Shown here piece after piece: positions 54,022 to 64,000 of a stretch of 64,000 bases of DNA (its first letter is position 1; every line of letters begins with the position of its first letter). Both the position numbers and the translations under genes were made by a program. The notes under the pieces are model-generated. The model was not told the DNA's origin. It ran no database searches and saw nothing but the letters and a program-made list of their open reading frames with translations. Origin of the DNA: Craspedostauros australis (taxonomy: Eukaryota; Bacillariophyta; Bacillariophyceae; Mastogloiales; Achnanthaceae). The stretch covers positions 124,001 through 188,000 of the forward strand of contig JAMXDE010000028.1 of NCBI GenBank assembly GCA_026770025.1. The letters are read 5' to 3'.

Positions 54022-57000
54022 TCATGGACGCGACCTCGGCCTGGACGAAGAGCGCTCGGCCTCTTCTTCCTGATCGATTGGCTGCGATGCCGCTGGTTCT
54101 GCCGACTGTGGCCGTGGTCGGCCAGATGGCTGAGGCCATTGTGGTCGTTCCCTGGAGTAATCCGCTTGGCTTCGCGAATGCGGGAGCGGCGGCATAGGGA
54201 AATGAGCCTCTGGCTGGATGTTCATCCTCTGATCTGACATTCCCGGCGGGGTGAACCCATGCGGCGAAGAAAACAATGACGATGGCATGCCGAAACTGCT
54301 GTTCGGTGACTGCAACGGCATGGACAGCAACGCCTGTTGGTGTGCGCCCGGCGAAGGAGGACGGTCGCGAGAGGGTTGGATCGTCCTATTCTCCGCGTGA
54401 GACTGGCCACCTTGCGCGCCTTGATCGCGCGGTGGCTGGAATGGATTCCCATCGGCACTTCTGGTCCGGAAAGGGGATTGAGTTCTATCACCCGGAGATC
54501 GGTGAGGTTCTCGGCCTCGAGAGTGTTCTCGATGACGCTGACCTTCATGGTGCGATGGAGGGTACGGCTCGGTACGTCTGTCATCCATGGGCGGAGGATG
54601 AGAGTACCCCTCGGGTCCATGATGCTCATGTTCACGGCCTGGTGTCGGCGGTGGTGGGTTATGAGCCTTGTCATGCGGTGGATGTCCACCATGCGGAGGC
54701 TGAGCACCATGCGGCGGCTGCGCATGATGGCGTGGATGGTGCGAATGATGATGTGACGGCGGTGGCGGGTAGTATCCCGAAGTTGGCGGTGGCGGCTGTG
54801 TTCCTCTGTATCCCGACGGTCCAGGTGGAGGTGGCGGTTGACCCCAGGCCGAGTCCTGGTAGTACGGATACCCCGGAGGTGGTGGTGGCGGCATGGATGG
54901 CGGTGGCCCGCCATGATCCCGTCCGTATGCTCTTGGCTTCTCGGATGGTCGGAACGAAGGTGAAGGTCGGCCGCCACCATACCCCGGCCCCCATTCGGGC
55001 GCATGCGGTGGTGGCGGTGACCGTTGCGGCATGCCCTCGAAGCGAGAATGCGGGTTCTGCATGTGCTGCTGCTGCTGCTGCTCTTCGTCGGCCCTTGGTC
55101 GTTGGCGACCGTGATGCGGATCGGCACGAGGGTAGCGGTGCGGAATTTCCCCTCCGGACCTTCCCTTGCCACCCTGACTGTCATCCTTCGGTTTGCCTTG
55201 CCCATGTTCGGGTGGTGCCGACGATGGCTTCGACGTGAACTCGCCTTGCTCCCTGCCGTGCCCGGCTGCCATGCGCTTCTCGTCAGCTGTTGGCTGGACA
55301 AGGTAGACATCAATTGGTTCGCCCTTGTTTGATCCACCGGATCCCCTGCCCGATGGATGTGCTCGTTCGCTGCCCTTGCTGCTGAGCGACATCTCGAACT
55401 TCTGCTGGCTCTCGACCCCTTGGACGCTGGGCACCTCCAGCGAGGTGCCCGATGGCGCGCGGATCCCGATCACGGTGTCCCTCCTGTAATCTGGCATGCC
55501 CGTGATGTCGTTGAACTTGATGTACATGTGATCAGCCACGTTTCCATGCATGCCCGGTGGCAAGTACGCGGCGCTGCTGCCTGTGGCTGGCTGCTTGCCA
55601 CTGAACACCTCAGCTTGTTGCGAAAGATACTTGAGGTAGTTGTCAAGCTGCTTCTCTTCCTCCTTGAGCTTGGCCAGATGTGTCTGCATCTTCTTGTACT
55701 CTTCCTCGTTGGAGATATTGGTCGTCTTGTTGATACGTGGAGGGCTCCCAATCCCGTCGCTGCCCTTCTCCCTTCCCTTCACGGGTGTCGCCGGTGGACG
55801 AGTGATCGTTTCTGGTGGATCATCGTTCCATGACACATGGTTCTTCCCCTTCTTTACTAGCAACCCAATTCCCTCCAGCACATTCTGTCGCGGTGGTTGG
55901 GTTTGTGAACGGCGGTGAAGCCAATATACAAGTCGGTGTTGATTGGCGGAACACAAGATGGATCAGAAAGGCACCGCGAGAGACGAAGCACAAAGCAGCG
56001 CGTTCACTTGTGACGAGTCACAACGTCGTTGGTGCCATGGATACAACCAGGCCTGCAACAGGCGAAAACGCAAGCACAAGTCCAGCAAGACTGCAGATGC
56101 ACGCGAATACGCCGACGTGCACAGGACAGTAAGAACTCACCGTGATATCGTAGATTCTGCGCTTCTGAACTCCCAAGGCCTTGGCGGCCTGGTTCAGATC
56201 GAGCGTGTTATCGACGGATGCTCGAAGTATTTGCACAAACTTCTTCGTCAAGATCCCCAAAGACGAATCGTATCTTGATTGGCTCGTCGTAGACGATGGC
56301 GTTCCCGATAGCCCAGCAGCCCCAGACTGTTTCGAACTCGCTGACAGCGGAGGCGATCCTCGTGGGGAAGGTGCGAACATCGACCGTGGACCCCCTGTCG
56401 TTGGTGCAATAGGAGGCGGTGTTGCAAAGTGCCCATTCATGAATAGGTTGCGTGGTGAGACATAGTTGCCGGGAGACATGGTCAAGAGCGATGAGTCCGA
56501 ACCCGACATTGGCATTGATACGTGGATCGTTTTCAATGGCGTTTGATAGATCGATTCATTCGTCCCATCAACGTTCGCATGATGATGATCATCATGAAGG
56601 TCGATGTCGCCATGGTTGTGGTTGTGGTTGTGGTTGTGTTCATGTTGGATATCATCATCGTCATTGGCAATGGCAATGGCAATTGCGTCCATGGTAACAT
56701 CAGCGTCAGTTTCAGGGTCGTTACCAAAGTTAGAGATGCAACCGTCGTTTTCCATGGTAAGGTTGGAGTCGGAATGATGCACGGGATGATGATTCGGAAC
56801 GTTTGGGTTTTGGTTTTCGTTGGTTTCGTTGGTGGAGTAGGGTGACACGAGCGGAAGAGCCACATCAACACCATCAGCGCGATCAAGGTTGTGATTGTGG
56901 GGGTGGAGTCCATGGGAGATTGTGTCATCACGGCCATTCAATGGATGGAATGCAGGATTGATGTATCGTAGCGTGGGTGTGATCATGAAGCATGGTTGAG

Positions 57001-57076
57001 CATTGTATTGGAGTTGTTTTTGACGATACCATTTTGAGACAAAATAGTCACGTCCGATGGGTGCCGATGAGTCCAT
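54022..57076 (-). CDS. E2F-family transcription factor, two exons
   Basis: An E2F cell-cycle regulator that pairs with DP. Exon 1 (57076-56141) ends inside the winged helix: [30 protein letters not shown], then RRIYDIT. A 256-nt intron (donor GTGAGT at 56140, acceptor CAG at 55887-55885) joins this to [19 protein letters not shown] in exon 2 (55884-54022), restoring the family signature [15 protein letters not shown]. The spliced product is 932 aa: a disordered Asn/Asp/His-rich N-terminus, DNA-binding domain at 267-331, and coiled coil plus marked box at about 371-466 ([41 protein letters not shown]). A very long Pro/His/Gly-rich tail follows. No clear retinoblastoma-binding motif was picked out in the tail. 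Confidence 0.93.
56606..56638 (+). repeat. (GTTGTG)n tract in E2F exon 1
   Basis: Tandem GGTTGT units, read on the minus strand as alternating His-Asn, in the disordered N-terminus of the E2F protein. Confidence 0.8.
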
Positions 57077-58019
57077 TGATCAAGGATTGATTGAGAGGTA
57101 GCAAGATGTTATGGATGGATGGATGGATGAATAGGCGGCGATGATGATTTGAGGAAGGAGACGGCGATGTTGTGGCATTCGCGACGGGCGGAATCACCAG
57201 ATTCGATCAACATTGATGATTCGATTTGTGGATGCAACCAAAGATCGATGTAGCATTTTCGTGGGATCGTGGGGTACGCCATATGACGCAATGATGAAGT
57301 GCATGATGCATGTTCCAATGATTGGGAACAAGCAGCGGTGTGCAATTATTGGTGAAAAAAGAGACGGAGTTGTGGGGAGAAGGAAGGAGGACTTTCGGTT
57401 AGTTCTGATGCAATCGATACATTAGCTGCGAGACTGCGAGATGGAGCAACAGCAAGCACAGCCTGACGAGCAAGATAGGCCGCCAGACCTTCAGGTGTCC
57501 GTGGATGAGGGTCGTCAAAGAGCGTCAACGGTAGAGGCGGCCGCATGGTCGAGTCGGCAAAGCTCGAACACGAGCTGGTTGTCTGTGCTCATCGCGCCTC
57601 AACGCTGTGGATGTCAGGCACCACCCGTTGCCGATGTCTTCACGAGCACGCTGACGATGAATGGATGGGCTGTGGGCATTCGCTGCTTGGCGTTGGAGAT
57701 TGCTGGCCGAGCGTTGGATGTGAGGAAGTGGGGATAGACCGTTGGGTTTGCCTCTGGGTGGATACTGGCAGACGCCGACGTGTGTGTTCTTGGCAGTTTG
57801 CCGAATTGTGTTGGTGTCGCGGATGAAGTTTTTGGCGCGAAACCGCCCCGCTCGATGCTGCTTCCAAGAATTGTATAGGAATTTAACGGTCATCATAACG
57901 TCTCCGGACACATATAAGACCCGGAACCGAAACTGATGATGAAAGATCTTGGGCCCCGAATGCCTTGCTCCGGAATGTAAATCTTCAGCCATGAGGATCT
58001 GTATCGGCCTTGCCTCTCG
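57077..58019. other. intergenic upstream of E2F, unsupported frame
   Basis: A 155-codon minus frame (57525-57992) starts just after the AT-hook gene stop but is unrecognised and overlaps other frames. ATGGATGG repeats lie near 57110-57130. Otherwise nothing seen. Confidence 0.35.
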
Positions 58020-58839
58020 TCACTTAGTGGTGAAGTCGTCGAAAAATTCGGTACTTAGGGCCCATCTCGTTTCCTTCATAGGGGCTCGGGAGATACCGCC
58101 AACTGATGCCATCTTCGGACATGAAGATGTGCACAACAAACAACCGTTGGCGCAACGACACAGATTGCAAGTCAAAACACTGGGTGGAGATGCAGTTTGT
58201 GGGCTTACCTGATGCTGTTCTTGCTGTAGCTGTAGCAGCTGATCCCATCACCCCTGTAGCTGGTCGTCCACGTTTGCTGGGGGAGATGGCACTCCCTGGC
58301 GTGATAGCGCGCCGTTTGGATCCCGATGGTGGGCTCATGAACTCCGCGGGTGGCATATGGAGGCTGGATGCCTCTGGCGTGACAGCGCTTCTCGAACCGT
58401 ATCGCATATGCGGTGGAGGGAAACCCCGAGCTCCCTCCATCGGTGGAGATGCTGTCGGATCCATGCCTGGTGGCTGATGATGTGCGTACCTCGAGGCGTA
58501 CGGAGGGGGCTGGGGGTGCCCGTACGGACCTCTCGCATGGTGGGGCGGATGCGATGGATGCTGAGGGTAAGGCGGCATTTGCGATTGCGAATGAGGCAGT
58601 GGAGGCGGCTGCGTGTGGGACAGATGATGCGGGTATTGCTGATGCTGCTGCGGTTGTTGATGATGCTGCTGCTGCGATGGATGCGGAGGAGGATGGTGCG
58701 AAGGAGGATGGTGTGGCGGATAGTGGTGACGCGATGGGTAGTGCGGATGCTGCTGTTGATGCGGGTGAAACTGCTGACTCTCGTGGTGCCCTTCGTCTGG
58801 GTCTCGATTGGGCACCGCTCGTTGCTTCTGATCCGACAT
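58020..58839 (-). CDS. His/Gln/Pro-rich AT-hook protein, two exons
   Basis: I propose two exons, 58839-58209 and 58102-58020, joined across a 106-nt intron (donor GTAAGC at 58208, acceptor CAG at 58105-58103), giving 237 aa. The first exon is extremely rich in His, Gln and Pro, then has SKRRAITPG and an AT-hook-like core SPSKRGRPATG, which in other proteins binds the minor groove of AT-rich DNA. The second exon adds GGISRAPMKETRWALS and EFFDDFTTK before the stop, a peptide much more protein-like than the unspliced read-through. No family recognised. Its tail composition resembles that of the E2F protein just downstream on the same strand. Nuclear location is inferred. Confidence 0.6.
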
Positions 58840-61534
58840 GTGGAGCTAGCGACTTTGTGTTAGCAATCGATCCGTTCGTTCTCTCCCATGAGCAACTGAT
58901 GACCGTGGCTTGAAACTGCTGTTTTACGGTGCTATGTGACGTTTGATGAGAGGTGAACGGCAACGAAGCGTTTACTCTTGCTACTCCTTCTTAAGAGGCT
59001 GCCCGTGATGACCTTCCCAACGTCTCTCGTGTGGTCTCTCGTGAGGTCTCTTGTGAGGTTTGTGACACACTTGTTGTTGATGCCGATGCCCTCACTGGTC
59101 CTGCAGGTGATGGTGATGATGCCGCTGCGAATGCTATGGACGATGTTAGCCTTGATGCTGGGTGCGTCTTGGTCCTTGTCTATGGTACCCACGAGCACGA
59201 GTATGTATGATGCGATGGCGGGTGCTTGGGGTCCTCCTTGTCTTTGTTCTCCTTCTTGCCCTTCTCGCCATGGAGCCAGGCGATGGGTACAACCAAAACA
59301 GACCGCCTTGGACGCAACCGATTTGTGGATGCGTGACAATTTTCGTCCAACAAGCCTTGCTGTGGGTGCACCTGGCTGGCCGGCTCCCCAAACTTTCGTC
59401 GAGTCTTTCCAGACATTAGCGTGCGGGACAACGGAGAGTGCTTTTATATGCATATTCAACGCGCAATATTATTATACAAATTGTGACCACCTAAGTAAAC
59501 CAAAGCACATGTACGGAAAAGACCGTTCATGTCACACACACATCCTTTTGTTGGAACGGTGATTTACTTACACACGTGTTGCCTCGCGGTGAGGCGGCAG
59601 TGAGTTTGGGCGCCCTCCAACAGAAACAAAACCGAATTGGTCATCTCTTTCGCTTGTGTGCCAGCTCAATCACAACCCTCTGTTGGTGCGGATCGTGCTC
59701 TCTCCGTGAGACGATCCAGGCGCCACGGATTGTCGATTCGAACGTTACGAATCCTTGAGGAGAGTGATCTTGCTATACTATATTCTGGAGAGAGAGAGAG
59801 AGAGGCATCGTGTTGCTTCGATTCTTTGATGGGCATCAGTTTCGAACGACCGCAAAATATGAGTGGATCTGAGGTGCACACAGCGCTAATTTTGAATTTA
59901 AACTGTCGCCAAAGTTGTGGATGTTTGGATTGCATTGGTGCAGCAATTTTGGCAACCCGTTGCATTCATTCGGGTGTCGCCATGGTATGTTGGCGTTGTC
60001 CAAGGTTGCGTTGTTGCCATTGGTTCAGGATGACGGGACATAGAGAGTACATGCAAGTGGTGGAATGCGTTGATATGCGTTGAAATGCTTTGAAATGAGG
60101 AACTCCCACACCACGATCGATTTCAAACCTGGTTTGGGTCGACGAGCTGCATGTGCCGCGACTCCATTGTCGTCAAGGCAATCCAACATCTTCAAGGACA
60201 TGAACAGCGCGTATGGTACGATAGGCTATTGCGTATTAACGTAGGTTTACGCATTAACGCAAGTACTGGTGAGAGATTGCAAGCAAGACTATGGGAGAAA
60301 AAGTCGAAGAATCGCCTTCACATCAACCATCGGCGAAGTCCGTCACACGAGGAGACCAACACGGTGATGGAAGAGCATCGCTTCCAATTTGTGGGGTTCT
60401 TCACATCAACGGTGTGATCGGCATAAGCAAACGGTAAAGATGAGACAGCAATCGTGTAGATCCCGACAAAGTGAGGGATTTCCCAAGAGTTCCTGCAACG
60501 GATCTATTTTGACCGGGCGGCTCGTCTCAACTGAAAACCAGCGTGTCGGAAGGACAAGCAAATGCCAATCATCAACCATCCCACACATACCGTGTTCCAT
60601 CATGTCCACATCCAACACCGAGAGAAGAGGATGTCCAGTGGCAGGCACAAGCTCCAACCACCGCCGCGAGTTCTGCCTCTCTTCTCTGTCTTCGCCATCC
60701 CCTGGTTTCACTCTACACGGATAGCGCCAACTTGATGGCGATGGTTGATGGCCAGGAGGAAAAGATACTTTCCACTTCAGCAAACGACGTACGTGTGCGA
60801 AGTAAGACGCAGCGGATCATCATCGGCGTTTTTGGACTGTGTGGGAGCCCAATGGAAGGGAATTTGTCTGGACAATGAGCGGTGGGACAATCGCCCAGAG
60901 AGGCAATCGAAGCAGGGGATGCCCAAGCAGCAAGTCCTCTTGCTCACACTCTGATGCGCATGTCGCACACAGTACTCTGCGGACTGTGCACCACATGTCT
61001 TGAATGTCGTCTCTGTTCCACATTCCTGGTCGCCACCATTTTGTGAGGATCTTCTTCGTTTTCCCACAACCGAGACAACAACGTTGACGAAGGCTGAGAG
61101 TGAATAACGCCAAGTAACTGTCATATTTTGTGGTTGTCTCTCCACGACAAAGAGAACGGACAGAGGACACCGAAAGGAAGACCATCTGTTGGGACATGAT
61201 TCTCTGTGGTGGTGGTTGCAGTTGGTGATGCCAACAGAAGGCTGCCGATGCCTCTCCGCTCGAGGAAATGCGATGGTGAAGACACAAAGCAAAAATCAGA
61301 AACAGCACCAACAACGGCAACAGCATCAGCAACAGCAGCGACAACTACAGAGCTGACGAGTGGAACAAGCAGCCATAAGCAAGAGCTCATCATCTCTCTT
61401 GTCGTACAACCCACAGCACCAACAGAACACAATACTCAACGATTATATTATATTGTTGTACCTATACTCGTATCATATTCTATAATAGAATAGAATATCA
61501 TATAATATTCTACAAAGCACAAGCAACGCAAACC
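58840..61534. other. intergenic, no confident gene
   Basis: Overlapping frames at 58932-59459 minus (175 codons, with an LTRDLTRDHTRD repeat) and 58978-59562 plus (194 codons) occupy opposite strands of the same DNA; neither has a domain. An (AG)n run is at about 59788-59804. GAGTAC is near 60045 and GTACTC near 60974. AT-rich palindromes such as ATTCTAT-A-ATAGAAT lie at about 61470-61500, just upstream of the CX9C gene. Confidence 0.4.
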
Positions 61535-61924
61535 ATGAACGTGAACACGACAAGCACCGAAGCCGCGGCCACAAAGCCGGCAGCCGACAAATCGGCCCAG
61601 CCACCACCGCAAAAGGAGATCGCCGACTCGGAACTGGCCACGGCGCTGATCAGCATCACGGGTCCATGCCGCGCTCTGGGCGACCTTTACCTCTCCTGCG
61701 TCGCGACGGCCGGTCTGGGAATGTGCCGCACGTTGCGATATGACTTCACTCAGTGCGCGAATGCCGCGGTGCCTCAATCGCAAGCGGCTCTGGCCGTGCT
61801 GGGCGACGAGTGGTGCGGTGACATGGGCGAGTCGGCCACGACGGAAGAGAAGATGGATTGCGCTGCCAAGAAGATCAACCAGCAATTGGTGAAGGCGTTG
61901 CGGCAGTCTGCCACTCGCGAATGA
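61535..61924 (+). CDS. twin CX9C (CHCH-type) mitochondrial protein
   Basis: The 129-aa product has two CX9C motifs: C45-RALGDLYLS-C55 and C64-RTLRYDFTQ-C74, separated by eight residues. This is the twin CX9C coiled coil-helix signature of small proteins imported into the mitochondrial intermembrane space by the Mia40/Erv1 disulfide relay, many of which serve cytochrome oxidase assembly. An Ala/Pro/Lys-rich N-terminal stretch precedes it, and two further Cys (in EWCGD and MDCAAKK) follow. The exact family (CMC, COX19, COX23 and so on) cannot be told from the motif. Single exon, ATG at 61535. Confidence 0.75.
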   Translation: MNVNTTSTEAAATKPAADKSAQPPPQKEIADSELATALISITGPCRALGDLYLSCVATAGLGMCRTLRYDFTQCANAAVPQSQAALAVLGDEWCGDMGESATTEEKMDCAAKKINQQLVKALRQSATRE

Positions 61925-63253
61925 GAGTCGTAGGGTGGGCGAAGAATGGAAAGAGCAATCATTCTGACCGGATGCGAGTACCTCAAGGGTGGACGTTCCA
62001 CTCTGTCATATTCTGCATTATTCCCTTCCACGATGTCAGAGACAGCGGCGACGGCAACTACTGCATCCCATACAAGATCGCATGAGTTGCGTCTGGCCAT
62101 TCATGATTGCGCACGAGACCGCTCCTTGCAGGCATGAGGCCATCATGCTTCGCTCTACTGAGCATTCCGATCAAACTGGAAACCATGAGACTCTGCGATT
62201 GGACAAACAAGTTGCGAGGTCGAATGACTGCGTGTCTCGCACAACATTATCATGCACGAAAGCATCTTCACAACACGACGCGATTGCACTGTCGGAAGCG
62301 CAAAGCTCTACAATGTGAACGATGGTGACAACAAACCTTTGCGCATTTCTTAAGAGCAAACGGAGCAAGCTACCGCAACACGCATACTACAGTGATCTAT
62401 TGTAAATAGTAACCTCGGGATCTGGACGTCAAATAACTCAACATGCGTCCCAACATCTTCCTCTCTCCTCGCAGAGAGTCCAATGGTATTATTGTCGAAG
62501 CTGATGCCAAGCAGAAGTTGCCTCCACCAAGTCCGATAGTGTCACGAGGTCTCACATGACAACAAATTGAGAGCTCGTTTGTGCCGAAGGACCCGCACAA
62601 CGAAACAACGCGCCATTTCTCAACGCGAACACGAACAACAACAAAAACAAAGATGAAACCCGAACGAGAGACATCATGTCCCACAAGCCAACAACACTGT
62701 TGTGGATACTCCCCCGCCATTGATCCTCGAAGATCTGTTGCTGAAGGCGTACATGTATCATCATTATTGCAGAGGCGAACAGACCACCACAGGTCCGAAC
62801 ATCATTCTCAAATTTAGTTGCAGAGCAGCTGGAAAAGTGGTCAACGCTGCCTGGAGTCGAGCAACCCCTCGCTTCGACAAGACTGAGCAAGGTGCAAACG
62901 ACGACACAGAGACCATCTTGGTGAAGGCGAAGATTCGACACGCACGCAAGCCACTACTAGTAATGCATCGCTCGCACGTGTACTATTATAACATATCGTA
63001 GTCCAGAGACAGAGTCGCATCATTGCTCCCCAAGTCTCTCGCCAATCTTCCATCATCTTGTTTGGAGGGAGACAATCAGAGACTCATCACGGCTAGCACC
63101 ATCATGTTGGTTCAAAGCATCCGGGCAAGCATGGGCGTACAGCGCACTATCATCAGTCTCCACCATGGACGTGTTGGACGTGTTGGACGTGTTGGGCGTG
63201 TTGGACGTGTTGGATTGGGTGCGTGCATGCGCACAAAAGCGAGGCGAGAATCT
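61925..63253. other. intergenic / leader of right-edge frame
   Basis: No gene with a domain. GAGTAC is near 61975. A GTGTTGGAC tandem repeat at about 63170-63214 lies just upstream of the right-edge frame. Confidence 0.35.
63170..63214 (+). repeat. (GTGTTGGAC)n 9-bp tandem repeat
   Basis: About five 9-bp units with one variant (GTGTTGGGC). The downstream open frame continues through it, reading Gly-Arg-Val triplets, but this is probably leader. Confidence 0.85.
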
Positions 63254-63385
63254 ATGCACAGATCCCGATCGGCTGTCTCCACGATTTACTCCAACAACGC
63301 CCCAGCAACGTCACACGAGCGCAACCTTCCTGCGCTGATACGGCCACCGTTGTCCAAAACAACAAGCGTTCCATCGAACTACCAG

Positions 63386-63419
<34 letters not shown>

Positions 63420-64000
63420 TGGAATGCCATCAGCCGCTCCATCTCAACGTCGACCATGGCTGTGCTCTCTTGCTACCGCATCTGCAGCCGAATCCTCACC
63501 CATCAGCACATGCAAGCGATGTCCATGTCACCAAACCCGCGCCTTCCGACCTCTCCACATCCATGCGCGCGATCAGCGTGGACGCTCAACTCAAAACGAA
63601 GCTTGTCACTCTTGCAAATGGCCTTCTTGCGCACCATCGAGGGGACTACGGAAGACTTCGGCGCTTCTCAACAGGCGGTGACAAAGCCTCTTCCTCACGC
63701 TCATCATTGCAATCACCATCGCAACCACCATCGAAGTCAAGGCAGTCGCTTGGTGCCATGGCACCTGCGGCCAACCAATCCATTGACGATAAAAACAACG
63801 GCCAGGAGCCAGCTGGCACCGACAGCACCACCGACAAGGTGAACCCAAACTCACAACTACGAAGAACCAAGACCATCACTGTGCTCAACAGTTCAGCTTC
63901 CAAAGAGAGGATCAAGAGACAAGTCAGGGCCAACCGAAAGAACAAGATCTCGGTGCCCAACTACGGCCCCGATGCCGACCGCGCATTCCAATCGCTGCAG
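63254..64000 (+). CDS. unrecognised partial gene, open at right edge
   Basis: A plus-strand frame is open without a stop from at least 63104 to the window end; ATGs at 63104, 63227, 63254 and 63563 are all possible starts, and 63254 is a compromise. The product starts with a Gln run of about a dozen residues encoded by CAG/CAA, has a helical SMRAISVDAQLKTKLVTLA segment and a Ser-rich middle. It ends, so far, in a basic stretch (SASKERIKRQVRANRKNKIS) followed by VPNYGPDADRAFQSLQ. No domain is recognised. The increasing protein-like quality toward the edge suggests the conserved part lies beyond 64,000. Confidence 0.45.

Noticed and set aside
58932-59562. Opposed frames of 175 and 194 codons
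   Set aside because: They occupy the same DNA on opposite strands and neither shows a domain or splice-supported extension.

Overview
This window is nuclear DNA of a single-celled alga with a complex (secondary) plastid, most probably a diatom. Four things support this. (1) A SEC14-like protein carries a C-terminal DUF6824 domain, a domain I know mainly from diatoms and their relatives. (2) Several genes begin with a signal peptide whose predicted cleavage site precedes Phe (...TLA-F, ...TSA-F, ...VEG-F), the ASAFAP-type plastid import signature. (3) There is a large acidic/RS-rich protein with the C-terminal VRFDAVEVRYY-type domain that is expanded in diatoms. (4) Introns are few and short, and plant-type PRMT10 lies beside ordinary eukaryotic housekeeping genes. 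The clade call is inference; another ochrophyte is the main alternative.

Layout. 1-~2,130 is a decayed, CpG-poor piggyBac-type DNA transposon running off the left edge. 3.9-20.7 kb is gene-dense: an unrecognised protein, a CDK9/12-type cyclin, a HAD phosphatase, a divergent glucose-6-phosphate isomerase (GPI) paralogue, a RING protein with LTYP repeats, an ALKBH2/3-like dioxygenase, a DNMT2-type tRNA methyltransferase, and a RIB7-type riboflavin reductase. 22.9-30.3 kb holds the SEC14-DUF6824 fusion, an organellar HisRS and a canonical GPI. 32.3-37.3 kb holds an MBD-like nuclear protein and the VEVRYY-domain protein. 40.6-46.7 kb is a young, whole-looking Ty1/copia element with identical 159-bp LTRs and a 5-bp target duplication; its leader carries an insert with a class II tRNA-like fold. 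48.0-58.8 kb holds SEC61A, PRMT10, an E2F factor and an AT-hook protein, all four with introns placed here from splice sites. 61.5 kb holds a twin CX9C protein, and an open frame runs off the right edge.

How the genes relate. Most neighbours look like unrelated housekeeping genes. The exception is the head-to-head pair of ALKBH-like dioxygenase and DNMT2: the two share about 0.6 kb of upstream DNA, both act on methylated nucleic acid bases in their families, and both carry plastid-type presequences. HisRS shares that presequence type, so an organellar tRNA theme is possible. The two GPIs, about 17 kb apart, contrast sharply: one keeps every catalytic and phosphate-binding residue, the other keeps the acid/base residues but has a rewritten phosphate-binding loop.

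Intergenic stretches are rich in GAGTAC/GTACTC, AT-rich inverted repeats and short microsatellites. I saw no rRNA, no CRISPR array and no well-formed ordinary tRNA gene.
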